Of a stretch of DNA of 62,114 nucleotides, positions 8,084 to 16,865 are shown piece by piece. This DNA is from an uncultured Alphaproteobacteria bacterium. GTDB taxonomy: Bacteria; Pseudomonadota; Alphaproteobacteria; Caulobacterales; Caulobacteraceae. The stretch covers positions 1 to 62,114 of the forward strand of contig CALETE010000008.1 of assembly GCA_937920085.1 (NCBI GenBank), in the 5' to 3' direction. Position 1 is the first letter of the stretch. Each line of letters starts with the position of its first letter. The notes under the pieces were generated by a model, which saw only the letters and a program-made list of their open reading frames with translations, did not search any database and had not been told where the DNA came from. Both the position numbers and the translations under genes were made by a program.

Positions 8084-9097
8084 GTGGACGCAGACGGCGC
8101 AGCCCTCGCATCCAAGCCCGTATCCATCGATGGCCTGTTGGCTTTGGCCAAGGCTGACATGGCAGGCGTCGATGCCATAATCCGCGACCGGATGCAGAGC
8201 CCGGTCTCGGTGATTCCGGCCCTGGCCGAGCATTTGATCGGCGGATCGGCCAAACGCTTGCGCCCCCTGTTGACCATTGCGGCGGCGCGATTGTCAGGGG
8301 CGAGTGACAATGGCTGCCTGAACCTCGCGGCGTCCGTCGAGTTTATCCACACGGCCACCCTGCTCCATGACGACGTCGTCGACTCGTCGGAGCTGCGGCG
8401 GGGCAAGGTGGCTGCCCACTTGATCTGGGGTGCCCCCGCCAGCGTCCTGGTCGGCGATTTCCTGTTCGCCCGGTCCTTTGAACTGATGGTCGAGGCCGGC
8501 AGTATGCAGGCCCTGGAAATCCTAGCGCGTGCCAGCCGGGTTATTGCCGAGGGCGAGGTCCTGCAACTGACCCGCGCCCACGACTTGAACCTGCCCACAG
8601 ACACCTATCTGGACATCATCAAGGCCAAGACCGCCGAGTTGTTCGCCGCTGCTGCTGAAGCCGGCGCGGTATCGGGCGGGGCCACGCCAGACCAATGCCG
8701 GGGTCTGCGTCGCTATGGTTTGAATCTGGGACTTGCCTTCCAGCTGGTGGACGACGCCCTGGACTATTCCGGTGAGAGCGACGTTCTGGGCAAGAACCCT
8801 GGCGACGATTTCCGGGAAGGTAAGGCAACCCTGCCCCTGCTGATGACCATCGCCAAGACAGCGACCTCTGAGAAGGCGTTCTGGGACCGCACGGTGGGAC
8901 GTCGCGAACAGACCGACGAAGACTTCCAAAAGGCCCGGGCCCTGATTGTTGAGACGGGTTCTGATGCCGCGACCCTCCAACTGGCCGCCGAATATGCGGC
9001 AGCCGCCAAGGCGGCCCTGGCGGACTTCCCGGCGACGAATGCCTGGCGCTTGTCTCTAGAAGACTTGGCCAACTTCGCCGTCGCCAGGAAGATGTAG
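8084..9097 (+). CDS. Polyprenyl (octaprenyl-type) diphosphate synthase
   Basis: A trans-prenyltransferase of 337 residues that extends farnesyl diphosphate with IPP to make the quinone side chain. The first aspartate-rich motif HDDVVDSSELRRGK and the second DDALDYSG are intact, and GSAKRLRPLL is the IPP-binding Lys/Arg block. Starts at 8051 and 8069 (ATG) are also in frame; the GTG at 8084 is preferred because AGGAG lies five bases before it. Chain length is not certain, but the long alphaproteobacterial form resembles octaprenyl/decaprenyl synthase (IspB). Confidence 0.9.
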   Translation: MDADGAALASKPVSIDGLLALAKADMAGVDAIIRDRMQSPVSVIPALAEHLIGGSAKRLRPLLTIAAARLSGASDNGCLNLAASVEFIHTATLLHDDVVDSSELRRGKVAAHLIWGAPASVLVGDFLFARSFELMVEAGSMQALEILARASRVIAEGEVLQLTRAHDLNLPTDTYLDIIKAKTAELFAAAAEAGAVSGGATPDQCRGLRRYGLNLGLAFQLVDDALDYSGESDVLGKNPGDDFREGKATLPLLMTIAKTATSEKAFWDRTVGRREQTDEDFQKARALIVETGSDAATLQLAAEYAAAAKAALADFPATNAWRLSLEDLANFAVARKM

Positions 9098-9104
9098 GGC
9101 GGGC

Positions 9105-9413
9105 CTAGAAGCCTGTAAAAATCCGTTCAAGGGCGCGACGGATAGAGTCTTCTTGGTCCGAAGCGTTTGATATGAGCTGTTTGAGCTGTTGGCGTTCGAT
9201 GCTGGCCAATTCCGTCATTGCCACTGTCAGGGCTTCACCGGAAATTTCGATCGGTAGATCAAGCTCTGCTAATCGCTGGTCAGCGTCCCGGACAATTGGC
9301 GCGACAACGACAGTCTGAAGCGGGTCCAAGTAATGTGACTGAAGGATGACTAGATAGGGCGCATAGGGGCGACTGCGCGGTGACGGATTTTCGTAGATGT
9401 CAAACTGGCGCAA
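9105..9413 (-). CDS. ccdB: CcdB family toxin
   Basis: A 102-residue CcdB-like protein: MRQFDIYENP at the start, PYLVILQSHYLD at residues 19-30, VVVAPIV near 35-41, and a C-terminal helix ending RRALERIFTGF. CcdB toxins poison DNA gyrase. It starts with TTG placed directly after the TGA of ccdA with no intervening base, so its translation likely depends on ccdA. The C-terminal Trp-Gly of F-plasmid CcdB (near 99-100) is replaced by Thr-Gly, so gyrase poisoning by the classical contact is uncertain. Confidence 0.85.
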   Translation of the reverse strand: MRQFDIYENPSPRSRPYAPYLVILQSHYLDPLQTVVVAPIVRDADQRLAELDLPIEISGEALTVAMTELASIERQQLKQLISNASDQEDSIRRALERIFTGF

Positions 9414-9650
9414 TCACCAGGTCCGGAATTCATCAGAGATGAGACCGCGTTTAGCGACCCGCTGATTATAAACTTTAATGGCATCAGCATTTTGAGCAGC
9501 CCATTCAGCTCCTCGCGCCTGGGCCGATTGGGCAGAGGCAAGCGCTGTTCGAAGGCCAGCTTCCACCAGCGCTTCAAGGGACTCAGAGCTTTCCTTAGCG
9601 CGAGCGAGCAGGTCCGCGTCGATCTCAATACTGAGTTCAGCTTTACCCAT
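9414..9650 (-). CDS. ccdA: CcdA family antitoxin
   Basis: A 78-residue protein with the CcdA layout: N-terminal ribbon-helix-helix (ELSIEIDADLLARAKE), a helical middle, and the toxin-binding tail NADAIKVYNQRVAKRGL before the final FRTW. Neutralises CcdB and should repress the pair. The ATG at 9650 is preferred over a TTG two codons upstream. Confidence 0.87.
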   Translation of the reverse strand: MGKAELSIEIDADLLARAKESSESLEALVEAGLRTALASAQSAQARGAEWAAQNADAIKVYNQRVAKRGLISDEFRTW

Positions 9651-9694
9651 GACCAAAGACTAATCCAAACTCGTTGGTCCAGCCTAGTAGTTTG

Positions 9695-10126
9695 TCAGCC
9701 CGACCGCCGCGTTTGGTGGGTCCAAGGCGCATCATCGACTGTGGAAAAGCCCTGGGCCTCCCAAAACCGCCCAGCTTCCGCCGATCCGGCATGCACCGTC
9801 ACCAGATCAACCTGGTCCCAGGCTTCATGCAGCAGTGCGGAAACAAGGCTTTGGGCGACCCCGGTCCTTCGGACGGACGGGGCCACGTAGAGCCGGCGCA
9901 GTCGGACGGCAGTTTCGTGGGCGGATTCTGGCTCAAGGGTCATTCCACCGATCCCGATCACGGTCCCTTCGCTCATCGCTGCCAGCAGGGCGATGAACGC
10001 CGTCGACCCGGTCGCAAGCTCATTGGCCAGTCGCGCCATATTCCTGTGACCCTCGGCGGTGGCGAGGGTCATCAGGGTATCGAAGCCTTGCGGTAGGCCG
10101 TCGGACAGCCGAACAAGCTGGACCAT
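9695..10126 (-). CDS. GNAT family N-acetyltransferase
   Basis: A 143-residue GNAT protein. LRRLYVAPSVRRTGVAQSLV near residues 76-95 is the acetyl-CoA binding motif A (R-x-x-R-x-G-V-A), followed by AGRFWEAQGFSTV, the motif B region. Its ATG overlaps the fumC stop (TGATG), so it is probably translated from the fumC message. Substrate unknown. Confidence 0.85.
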   Translation of the reverse strand: MVQLVRLSDGLPQGFDTLMTLATAEGHRNMARLANELATGSTAFIALLAAMSEGTVIGIGGMTLEPESAHETAVRLRRLYVAPSVRRTGVAQSLVSALLHEAWDQVDLVTVHAGSAEAGRFWEAQGFSTVDDAPWTHQTRRSG

Positions 10127-11517
10127 CACCCCGGCGAGATCATCTTTTCTGGGCGGACCACTTCGTCGAATTCTGCGTCGGTGACATAGCCGCCCCCGAC
10201 CGCTTCTTCCCGTAGGGTTGTGCCATTCTTGTGAGCAGTCTTGGCGATCTTGGCGGCGGCGTCATAGCCGATCTTGGGCGCCAGGGCGGTGACCAGCATC
10301 AGGGAGCGGTCGAGGGCGGCCTTGATATTGTCTTCCCGGGCTTCAATGCCGACCACGCAGTTGTCGGTGAAGGAGATGGCCGAGTCCGACACCAGCCGGC
10401 AGGATTGCAGGAAGTTGTAGGCCATGACCGGGTTGAAAACGTTCAGCTCAAAATGCCCCGAGGCACCGGCAAAGGTCATGGTGGCATTATTTCCGAACAC
10501 CTGGGTGCAGACCATGGTCAGGGCCTCGCACTGGGTAGGGTTGACCTTGCCCGGCATGATGGAGGAACCCGGCTCGTTTTCCGGCAGGGACAACTCGCCA
10601 AGGCCTGACCGGGGGCCAGAGCCGAGGAAGCGGATGTCATTGGCGATCTTGAACAGGCCTGCGGCCATGGAATTGATCGCCCCGTGGCTGAAGACCATGG
10701 CGTCATGGGCGGCCAGGGCTTCGAACTTATTGGGGGCCGAGACGAAGGGCAGGCCGGTGATGGCAGCAATCTTGGCGGCCACCAGTTCGGCGAAGCCAAT
10801 CGGCGCATTGAGGCCGGTGCCGACGGCGGTACCGCCCTGGGCCAGCTCATAAAGGCCCCCCAGGGTTTCCTGTATGCGGCGGCGGCCATTTTCGACCTGC
10901 TGGCGATAGCCCGAGAATTCCTGGCCTAGGGTCAGGGGGGTGGCGTCCTGGGTGTGGGTCCGGCCGATCTTGATGATATGGGCGAAGGCCGCTTCCTTGA
11001 CCTTCAGCGCAGCATGCAGGTGATCGAGGGCGGGCAGGAGATTATTTGCCACCTGCTCGGCGCAGGCAATGTGCATGGCCGTCGGATAGGTGTCGTTGGA
11101 CGACTGGCTCATATTGACGTGGTCATTGGGGTGGACTGGCTTTTTCGAGCCCATCTCGCCGCCCAGCATTTCAATGGCACGGTTCGAGATCACCTCATTG
11201 GCGTTCATATTCGACTGAGTGCCCGATCCCGTCTGCCAGACCGACAGGGGGAAGTGGGCGTCCAGCTTGCCGTCGATGACCTCTTGAGCCGCAGCGATGA
11301 TGGCGGCGGCGACCTTGGGGTCCAGCCGGCCCAACTCCATATTGGCTTCAGCGGCAGCGCGTTTGACGATGCCCAAGGCGCGGATCACTGGTTGAGGCTG
11401 CTTTTCCCAGCCGATCTTGAAATTGCCGAGGCTGCGCTCGGCCTGGGCACCCCAATAGGCGTCGCTGGCGACCTCGATCGGGCCAAAGGTGTCGGATTCG
11501 GTACGCGTGGCGGTCAT
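10126..11517 (-). CDS. fumC: Class II fumarate hydratase
   Basis: A 463-residue iron-free fumarase interconverting fumarate and malate in the citric acid cycle. The superfamily signature GSSIMPGKVNP, the SGTQSNMNANEV block and the THTQDATPLTLGQE segment are all present, which identifies FumC rather than aspartase or argininosuccinate lyase by best overall match. The ATG at 11517 has GGAG nine bases upstream and gives the usual length; a further in-frame start at 11556 would add 13 residues. Followed by an overlapping GNAT gene. Confidence 0.96.
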   Translation of the reverse strand: MTATRTESDTFGPIEVASDAYWGAQAERSLGNFKIGWEKQPQPVIRALGIVKRAAAEANMELGRLDPKVAAAIIAAAQEVIDGKLDAHFPLSVWQTGSGTQSNMNANEVISNRAIEMLGGEMGSKKPVHPNDHVNMSQSSNDTYPTAMHIACAEQVANNLLPALDHLHAALKVKEAAFAHIIKIGRTHTQDATPLTLGQEFSGYRQQVENGRRRIQETLGGLYELAQGGTAVGTGLNAPIGFAELVAAKIAAITGLPFVSAPNKFEALAAHDAMVFSHGAINSMAAGLFKIANDIRFLGSGPRSGLGELSLPENEPGSSIMPGKVNPTQCEALTMVCTQVFGNNATMTFAGASGHFELNVFNPVMAYNFLQSCRLVSDSAISFTDNCVVGIEAREDNIKAALDRSLMLVTALAPKIGYDAAAKIAKTAHKNGTTLREEAVGGGYVTDAEFDEVVRPEKMISPG

Positions 11518-11597
11518 GGTCGGGGCTCCGATGATTTTCGCGCTTGGTTTAGCCAAGCCGGGGGAGACTGCAAGGCCTGGTCAATCTAGGAAGGGGT

Positions 11598-11984
11598 ATG
11601 AGCGAGAATTGGACTCAGCAAGGTAAGGTGCGCGCCCGGGAAGGCGACGGGGTATTTGAACTCGTCATTGACGGTCTGACCACCCAAAGCCGCTATTATA
11701 AGCCCCTGATTTATGAGTTTTTCCGCAAATCCTGGCGGGGCGGGCGACCGGCCTGGGGCGAATTTTCCGTCGAAATCATGATGGATTATGTGGGCGATCC
11801 GCCCTGGATGGATCTCGACAATCTGGCCAAGGCCCTGTTGGACGCCATTAAGGGCTATGTTTTTCACGACGACGCCCAGGTCTCGCGCCTGCTGGTCGAG
11901 CGACGGGCGGGCGAGCGGGAGCAAGTGGCCATCACCGTGCGCAAGTTGCGAGATCTTAGTGGCTGGGTTCCACCCAAGCCCTGA
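11598..11984 (+). CDS. RusA family crossover junction endodeoxyribonuclease
   Basis: A 128-residue protein with the RusA signature near residues 74-95: MDLDNLAKALLDAIKGYVFH followed by DDAQV, which contains the catalytic aspartates and the Lys of the N-x-x-K motif. RusA resolvases cut Holliday junctions and are mostly of phage origin in E. coli, but many alphaproteobacteria have a stand-alone chromosomal copy. No phage genes are near, so this looks like a resident gene. Confidence 0.85.
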   Translation: MSENWTQQGKVRAREGDGVFELVIDGLTTQSRYYKPLIYEFFRKSWRGGRPAWGEFSVEIMMDYVGDPPWMDLDNLAKALLDAIKGYVFHDDAQVSRLLVERRAGEREQVAITVRKLRDLSGWVPPKP

Positions 11985-12005
11985 GACCTTATCCGAAAAT
12001 AAGAA

Positions 12006-12033
12006 CAGCCGCCCCCGGGGCAAGGGGCGGCTG
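12006..12033 (-). terminator. Intrinsic terminator after sciP
   Basis: A perfect 10-bp stem (CAGCCGCCCC / GGGGCGGCTG) with an 8-nt loop. Read on the minus strand it is followed by a T-rich stretch (TTCTTATTTT), fitting termination of sciP transcription; it also bounds the convergent RusA-family gene. Confidence 0.8.
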
Positions 12034-12065
12034 CACTCAAAGCACGCGTCTGGGCGACGCGCCCT

Positions 12066-12356
12066 TTATCGGTATTGTTGGAGCCGGGTGGTCCGCAGGC
12101 CTGCGAGGCCGTGCCGGTCAATCGACTTCTGCCAAGCGAGGAATTCCTCGTTGGTCAGGGTATAACGTTCACAGGCCTCATCCAGGGAGAGAAGGCCACC
12201 GCGCACGGCAGCCACCACTTCCGCCTTGCGGCGAATAACCCAACGCCCGGTATTGGGCGGGGGGAGGTCCGAAATGGTCAACGGCACGCCCGTTGGACCG
12301 ATTACATAAGCTTCGCCGCGGCTGTTGGTCCGGGTCTGCTGTTGTTGTTGCAACAT
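12066..12356 (-). CDS. sciP: SciP, small CtrA-inhibitory protein (DUF1153)
   Basis: A 96-residue protein nearly identical in layout to Caulobacter SciP: YVIGPTGVPLTISDLPPPNT, then WVIRRKAEVVAAVRGGLLSL, the helix-turn-helix block, and DRHGLAGLRTTRLQQYR at the end. SciP binds DNA and CtrA in G1 swarmer cells and blocks CtrA-activated genes, many of them flagellar. Its place beside the hook operon matches Caulobacter. The N-terminus carries a Gln run (LQQQQQ). The intergenic DNA upstream has several TTAA half-sites but no TTAA-N7-TTAA box. Confidence 0.95.
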   Translation of the reverse strand: MLQQQQQTRTNSRGEAYVIGPTGVPLTISDLPPPNTGRWVIRRKAEVVAAVRGGLLSLDEACERYTLTNEEFLAWQKSIDRHGLAGLRTTRLQQYR

Positions 12357-12521
12357 GGCTTTGCGCCTTTCACACCATCACTGATCAGATGGAACGTAAG
12401 GGACAGGCCATAACGCCCGGTGAATCTTGATAGTAAAAAAACTAATAATCATCCATGCCCCGTGTATTAATATGGTACAGTTAAGACGTTAGGAAATATT
12501 AAAACGCATTAATCTCTGAAT

Positions 12522-13907
12522 TTAGCGCTTAATATTGATGAGTTCTTCAAGCATCTGATCGGCAGTTGTTATGATTTTTGAAGATGCGGAATAAGCTTTC
12601 TGCGTCGTGATCAGGCCGGTAAACTCAGCAGATAGATCGACTGTTGATGCTTCTAGTGATGAAGACGCGATCTGACCGGCTCCGCCGATCCCGGCCTGCT
12701 TGATGGTGTAGTCGCCAGAGACCAGGGTGGATTTGTAAGAGTTTCCGCTCTGCGCGGCCAAGCCGTCGGCGTTCTGGAACGTCGCAATGCCGATCTGCGC
12801 GATTTTCCGGACCTGGGAATTGTCGAAAATCGCCGAGACAATGCCTTTTTCGTCCACCTGGACCCCAACGATATTGCCAACCGTCGCGCCATTGCCGCTG
12901 ACCGCACTCACGGCAGAGGTTGCGGCCACCTGGGTCAAGGAGTCCAAATTCAGACTGACGGTCGAGGCTTGCACACCCTGCCCCGTAGCCCAGGCTGGCG
13001 CTGCGCCGCCGGATGCGGCCAGAGCAAGTTGGGGTGTGGCATTAAGGGCACCAAACAGTGTGGTCGTCGCCTGATTGAAGCTGCCGTCGGTATTGAAGCC
13101 CACGAGGCCCTTAGCCAACTGTCCCGGACGTCCAATGCCTGTAACGTCAGAATCTGGGACCGAATAGATTTCCGCATGCCATTGGTTGGGCGTCGTCGTG
13201 TCTTTCAGAAAGGCCATTTGCAGCTTGTGGGTGGCACCTTCGGAATCGACGATCGGCATGTCCAGGGTAAAGTCTGGCTTGGTGCCCGTGGTCGGGTCCT
13301 TCGCATAGTCGGACATGGAAAATGCGGTCGTAGGGACGTAGGTCAGATCGCCCACCGATCCCGTCACCCCACGCTTGTCGAGGTTGGCGTTGACGGTCAC
13401 TTGCGTGGTCTGGCTTATGACCCCGCTGATGTTCTTCACATTGATGGAGTCCATCATCGTCAAATCGGACGCGCTTGGGATAAAGGTGCCATCGGATTGA
13501 ACCGGCCAGCCCTGAAGATAGAGCTTGGCGTCATTCACCAGGTAACCAGATGCATCCATGCTGAAGTTACCGGCCCGGGTGAAGCTGCGGGGATCGGTGG
13601 AGGTAAGGCCCGTGCTCTTGCCGGCGACCACGAAGAAGCCATCGCCAGAGATCGCCAAGTCTGTGGGAGAATTCGCCGCCTGCACCATGCCCTGCTGGGT
13701 GACATATTGCCGAACCGTGCCCTGCACGCCCCCCGCCGCATAGCGGTTCTTCAAGCCTTGGGCGGTGACAACTTCCGAAAAATTCACCTGAGACCGCTTG
13801 TAGGCGGTGGTGTTGATATTGGCGATATTGTCCGAGATCGCCGCCAGGGCCGAAGAGTTCGTAAGGAGGCCGGAAACTCCAGCCTGCATGGCGCTGCTAA
13901 TGCTCAT
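12522..13907 (-). CDS. flgE: Flagellar hook protein FlgE
   Basis: A 461-residue axial protein that polymerises into the hook. The N-terminal rod/hook motif SALAAISDNIANINTTAYKR (about residues 19-38) and the C-terminal coiled-coil FTGLITTQKAYSASSKIIT are the D0 helices shared by FlgE, FlgF and FlgG. The variable middle domain (about 150-340) is exposed in the filament. Last gene of the fliK-flgD-flgE operon, which starts at a sigma-54 promoter at 16770-16785. Confidence 0.95.
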   Translation of the reverse strand: MSISSAMQAGVSGLLTNSSALAAISDNIANINTTAYKRSQVNFSEVVTAQGLKNRYAAGGVQGTVRQYVTQQGMVQAANSPTDLAISGDGFFVVAGKSTGLTSTDPRSFTRAGNFSMDASGYLVNDAKLYLQGWPVQSDGTFIPSASDLTMMDSINVKNISGVISQTTQVTVNANLDKRGVTGSVGDLTYVPTTAFSMSDYAKDPTTGTKPDFTLDMPIVDSEGATHKLQMAFLKDTTTPNQWHAEIYSVPDSDVTGIGRPGQLAKGLVGFNTDGSFNQATTTLFGALNATPQLALAASGGAAPAWATGQGVQASTVSLNLDSLTQVAATSAVSAVSGNGATVGNIVGVQVDEKGIVSAIFDNSQVRKIAQIGIATFQNADGLAAQSGNSYKSTLVSGDYTIKQAGIGGAGQIASSSLEASTVDLSAEFTGLITTQKAYSASSKIITTADQMLEELINIKR

Positions 13908-13957
13908 GGATTCTATATCCTTATTTTTTCAAAGCGAATTGAAGATTTGGACAGGGG

Positions 13958-14647
13958 TTAGGCCCCCGCCGGTGTGGTTGCGGCTTCGGTCACCGTGGTC
14001 ACCGAACTGAAGGGAATTTTGGCGCCGCCGACACTGAGCAGGATGGCACCATTGGATTGTTCCACGGCCGTCACGCGGCCCTTGATGGAAACGCTTGAGG
14101 TGACCGGCGCATGGGAGCTGTCGGCCGCGGTGACCCGTAGGGTGTAAGCACCACCATCCGGCAATTGGCTGCCAGAGAGATCCTTGCCATTCCAGGTGAG
14201 CGTATGATCCCCAGCCGCATTGTCGGTCGCCGCTTCGGCGTGAACAATCTTGCCGTTAGAATCCAGCACCTCGAGTTTCACGTCGGTGGCAGCGCGATCG
14301 AGCTTGTAATTCCAGTTGGCCTTGCCGCCGGAAAGGCCAGAGGTAGGGACCGAAGCCTGGATATCCTTGCCGATGACTGAAACAGCCTGAGAGACGGTGG
14401 AGCCTGAGTTCGAAACCAGTTGCTTGAGCAGGTCATTGGAGAAAATCTGCTGCTCCACCCCGGTCATCTGGACCAATTGCTGGGTGAACTGGTTGGAATC
14501 CAGAGGCGAAAGCGGATCCTGATTTTTCAATTGCGAGGTCAGCAATTTCAGGAAGGTGTCGAAGCTGGATGCCAGCCGGGTCTTGCCCAGGGCTCCGGTG
14601 TCTTGAGCTGTCGACGCTGCAGAGGCTGTAGCTGTGGTGGTGGTCAT
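13958..14647 (-). CDS. flgD: Flagellar hook assembly scaffold FlgD
   Basis: A 229-residue hook cap protein needed for FlgE polymerisation. The N-terminal FLKLLTSQLKNQDPLSPLDS (residues about 32-51) is the conserved FlgD start, followed by QFTQQLVQMTGVEQQ. The C-terminus has FlgD Ig-like/tudor segments around GDHTLTWNGKDLSG and VTAVEQSNGAILLSVGG. Only two bases separate it from fliK and 50 from flgE. Confidence 0.94.
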   Translation of the reverse strand: MTTTTATASAASTAQDTGALGKTRLASSFDTFLKLLTSQLKNQDPLSPLDSNQFTQQLVQMTGVEQQIFSNDLLKQLVSNSGSTVSQAVSVIGKDIQASVPTSGLSGGKANWNYKLDRAATDVKLEVLDSNGKIVHAEAATDNAAGDHTLTWNGKDLSGSQLPDGGAYTLRVTAADSSHAPVTSSVSIKGRVTAVEQSNGAILLSVGGAKIPFSSVTTVTEAATTPAGA

Positions 14648-14649
14648 GG

Positions 14650-16698
14650 CTAGATCCTGATGTCCACGCTGCGAGAGGGTCTTGCGCCATAAGCGCTCAT
14701 GAGGTTCGTCATGGCCGTGTCAGCCGCTTCAGCCGCGGCACTGGTCGCTGTCTCGAGGGCGCGAATGCGCTGGGCAGGCCCAGGCTCTGCACCGGAGTTG
14801 CGCCCGCTACCCTGACCGCGGTCGCCCGCCACGTCGAAGGACAGTCCACCGCTAAGATTGAAGCCGGCATTTTCCAGCGCCTTCTGAAGGTCTGCTGACC
14901 GGGCGCGCATGTCTGAAGCGGCCTGAGGGTTGTCAAACGACATGGCCGCGCTGATCTGGCCCCCTGCGCCGACCTCAAGTCGGACATCCACACGGCCAAG
15001 GTCGAGGGGATGAAGTTCGACGTCGAAGCGGGTGGTCTTGCCGTCGAACTTGCTGACAATCTGCGCGGCCAAGCTCGCTACGGTCTGCGGACCCGATTTC
15101 ACGAGCAATGCTGCCGTTTGCAGGGTTTGCGGCGCGAAATGCACCGGAGCCTGGAGGAGTGGCTGGGGGACATCTGACGAGGCAGCCAGAGCCGAAGACC
15201 CATCTGTGGCTTGCGTTGGGGCGGCAGTCCGCTCGAACTCATGTCCCGGTAGGTCGCTACCGGCCCCACTGCCGCCAGATTTCGGACTCGAGGCTAGGAT
15301 CATCCCCGACGGTGGGGTGGGCATGTCCGACGCCGTCGCGATTTCAGACTTACTTGTCCGAGGATCGCTGGCGAGGTCCGCCGACTTGCCTTTGCCGACG
15401 CTGGCGGGAGCTGACTTAGCAGCCACAGTAGGGGTGGCGTCAACCGCCTCTGGGGAGGCACCTTGCTGTGCGACCACCTGGGAGAGGTTTGCCTGTTCCT
15501 GCCCTGGTAAGGGGATCGCCGACTGAGCTACCGGAGCTTGGGGCGATGACGGCTGTGCGACTTCCTGGGCAAGGTTTACCTGTTCCTGCCCTGGTAATGG
15601 GATCGCCGACTGAGCTACCGGAGCTTGGGGTGATGAAGGCTGTGCGACTACCTGGGCAAGGTTGGCTTGGGCCTGCTCTGGTAATGGGATCGCCGACTGC
15701 GCAACCGGAGCTTTGGGCGATGACGGCTGTGCGATCACCTGGGAGAGGCTTGCCTGTTCCTGCACTGGTAGCGGGATAGCCGACTGAGCCAACGGAGCTT
15801 GGGGCGATGAAGGCTGTTCGGTTTTTGTCGCTGGCGCGGCAACAGGTGCGATCGAGGCTTGTGTAAGGCTCTGCTGTGCTGGGTTCGGACCTGCTGTCAC
15901 CAACTCGCCCACGGGGCCCGCCTCAGGCGTCGCTGGTTCCGAAGGGCGAAGTGCCACATCGGCCAAAGCCTTGCGGCTCGTAAAGGTGTCAGGCCGAGGC
16001 TCAACCGTGGTGGCCTGAAGCTGTGCTTCGACCTGCGTGGCTGTGGTGCTTTCAGGGTCTGCTGACTGGGCGTCGAGGGCTTGTGGTTGGTTCGTATTTG
16101 GAGCGGCTGATAGGTCTTGCACGATGGCCTGTTGCGCCTGGTGCAGCTCTACGGATTTCGGGTCCAGTGCGAGGCCAGCTTTTGGCGATGCTGTAGGTGC
16201 CGGATTGAAGGTGGCCTCGGGCAGAGGATCGGCGGCCTTTGCGGCTTCAGTCTGGGGTGCGGCTTCAGTCTGGGGTACTGCCGAGGTCACTTGCAGATTG
16301 GCTTGGACATCCGCACCTACGGGCGAGGCCTCTGCTTGGACCGCGACTGGCATGGCAAGAAGGACCAGGGCGACTGGGTCTGAGCCGTTGAGGCTTGCCA
16401 CTTGCCCCAGGGCCTCGTCCGGCTTTGACGCGGCATCCTTGGGCTCCGTCTTTGCGGAGAAATTATCTGCCTTGGGGAGCATGGCCGGCTGATCAGCTGT
16501 TGGCTCCGCAACCTGGTCTGCAGACTGTTGCGCCGGGACAGACTTTACAGGGGCCTTGGCGGCAATGGCCTTTGCCAAATGAAGGCTGAAGGCTTCCCCC
16601 GCAGATTTCGTCACTGCCGTCGAGGCCCCAGGCGCGACGGACGGCTGAGGTCCGGTCGGCAGCGGCTGCGGTGCGGCGGTGGCAAGACCGGCGTTCAT
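14650..16698 (-). CDS. fliK: Flagellar hook-length control protein FliK
   Basis: A 682-residue protein, long for FliK. The C-terminal substrate-switch domain (about residues 550-640) is clear: TRFDVELHPLDLGRVDVRLE, a FliK hallmark, then LQKALENAGFNLSGG. The rest is Ala/Gln/Pro/Ser-rich, as expected for the disordered ruler part, and includes four tandem 29-residue repeats (DNA 15472-15819). First gene of the hook operon, with a sigma-54 promoter 72 bp upstream and AGGA before the ATG. Confidence 0.9.
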   Translation of the reverse strand: MNAGLATAAPQPLPTGPQPSVAPGASTAVTKSAGEAFSLHLAKAIAAKAPVKSVPAQQSADQVAEPTADQPAMLPKADNFSAKTEPKDAASKPDEALGQVASLNGSDPVALVLLAMPVAVQAEASPVGADVQANLQVTSAVPQTEAAPQTEAAKAADPLPEATFNPAPTASPKAGLALDPKSVELHQAQQAIVQDLSAAPNTNQPQALDAQSADPESTTATQVEAQLQATTVEPRPDTFTSRKALADVALRPSEPATPEAGPVGELVTAGPNPAQQSLTQASIAPVAAPATKTEQPSSPQAPLAQSAIPLPVQEQASLSQVIAQPSSPKAPVAQSAIPLPEQAQANLAQVVAQPSSPQAPVAQSAIPLPGQEQVNLAQEVAQPSSPQAPVAQSAIPLPGQEQANLSQVVAQQGASPEAVDATPTVAAKSAPASVGKGKSADLASDPRTSKSEIATASDMPTPPSGMILASSPKSGGSGAGSDLPGHEFERTAAPTQATDGSSALAASSDVPQPLLQAPVHFAPQTLQTAALLVKSGPQTVASLAAQIVSKFDGKTTRFDVELHPLDLGRVDVRLEVGAGGQISAAMSFDNPQAASDMRARSADLQKALENAGFNLSGGLSFDVAGDRGQGSGRNSGAEPGPAQRIRALETATSAAAEAADTAMTNLMSAYGARPSRSVDIRI
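15472..15819 (-). repeat. Four in-frame 87-bp tandem repeats within fliK
   Basis: The recurring GATCGCCGAC (one GATAGCCGAC) appears at 15514, 15601, 15688 and 15775, exactly 87 bp apart. The encoded 29-residue unit resembles QPSSPQAPVAQSAIPLP plus a Gln/Glu-rich end. The units differ at several bases, so the array is not a very recent expansion. Whole units keep the frame, so copy number change would alter FliK length. Confidence 0.95.
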
Positions 16699-16769
16699 TC
16701 AATTCCTGTCCTTGCGGCCAGGCCCTGTTTTGACGGGAGCGGATTGCACCCGAACTTCAATCCCCCCTC

Positions 16770-16785
16770 GCAACCTCCGCGCCAA
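16770..16785 (-). promoter_or_regulatory. Sigma-54 promoter of the hook operon (fliK-flgD-flgE)
   Basis: Minus strand TTGGCGC-GGAGG-TTGC matches the -24/-12 consensus TGGCAC-N5-TTGC with GG and GC correctly spaced, 72 bp upstream of fliK. In Caulobacter the equivalent flbG hook operon is sigma-54 dependent. With the oppositely directed promoter at 17032 it occupies the 495-bp fliK-flgK gap. Confidence 0.8.
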
Positions 16786-16865
16786 CTTGTAGAAATGCGG
16801 TCAAACGACTGAAAAAATGAAGAAAAGTGATCTTTCAGCGATGTTCTCTGAGCCGTATGAGCTAT

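Noticed and set aside
4570..12000. Prophage or genomic island suggested by toxin-antitoxin pairs and RusA
   Set aside because: No integrase, phage structural gene, tRNA or attachment repeats; fumC, folA-type housekeeping genes are interspersed.
12357..12521. Possible CtrA box in the sciP-flgE gap
   Set aside because: Four TTAA half-sites occur at 12467, 12481, 12499 and 12509, but spacings are 10, 14 and 6 instead of 7.
15472..15819. CRISPR-like direct repeats
   Set aside because: Units are contiguous without spacers and in frame with fliK.
15032..16589. Open plus-strand frames opposite fliK, including one rich in G/P/L repeats
   Set aside because: They are shadows of the repetitive fliK coding region, with repeats at the same 87-bp period and no recognisable domain.
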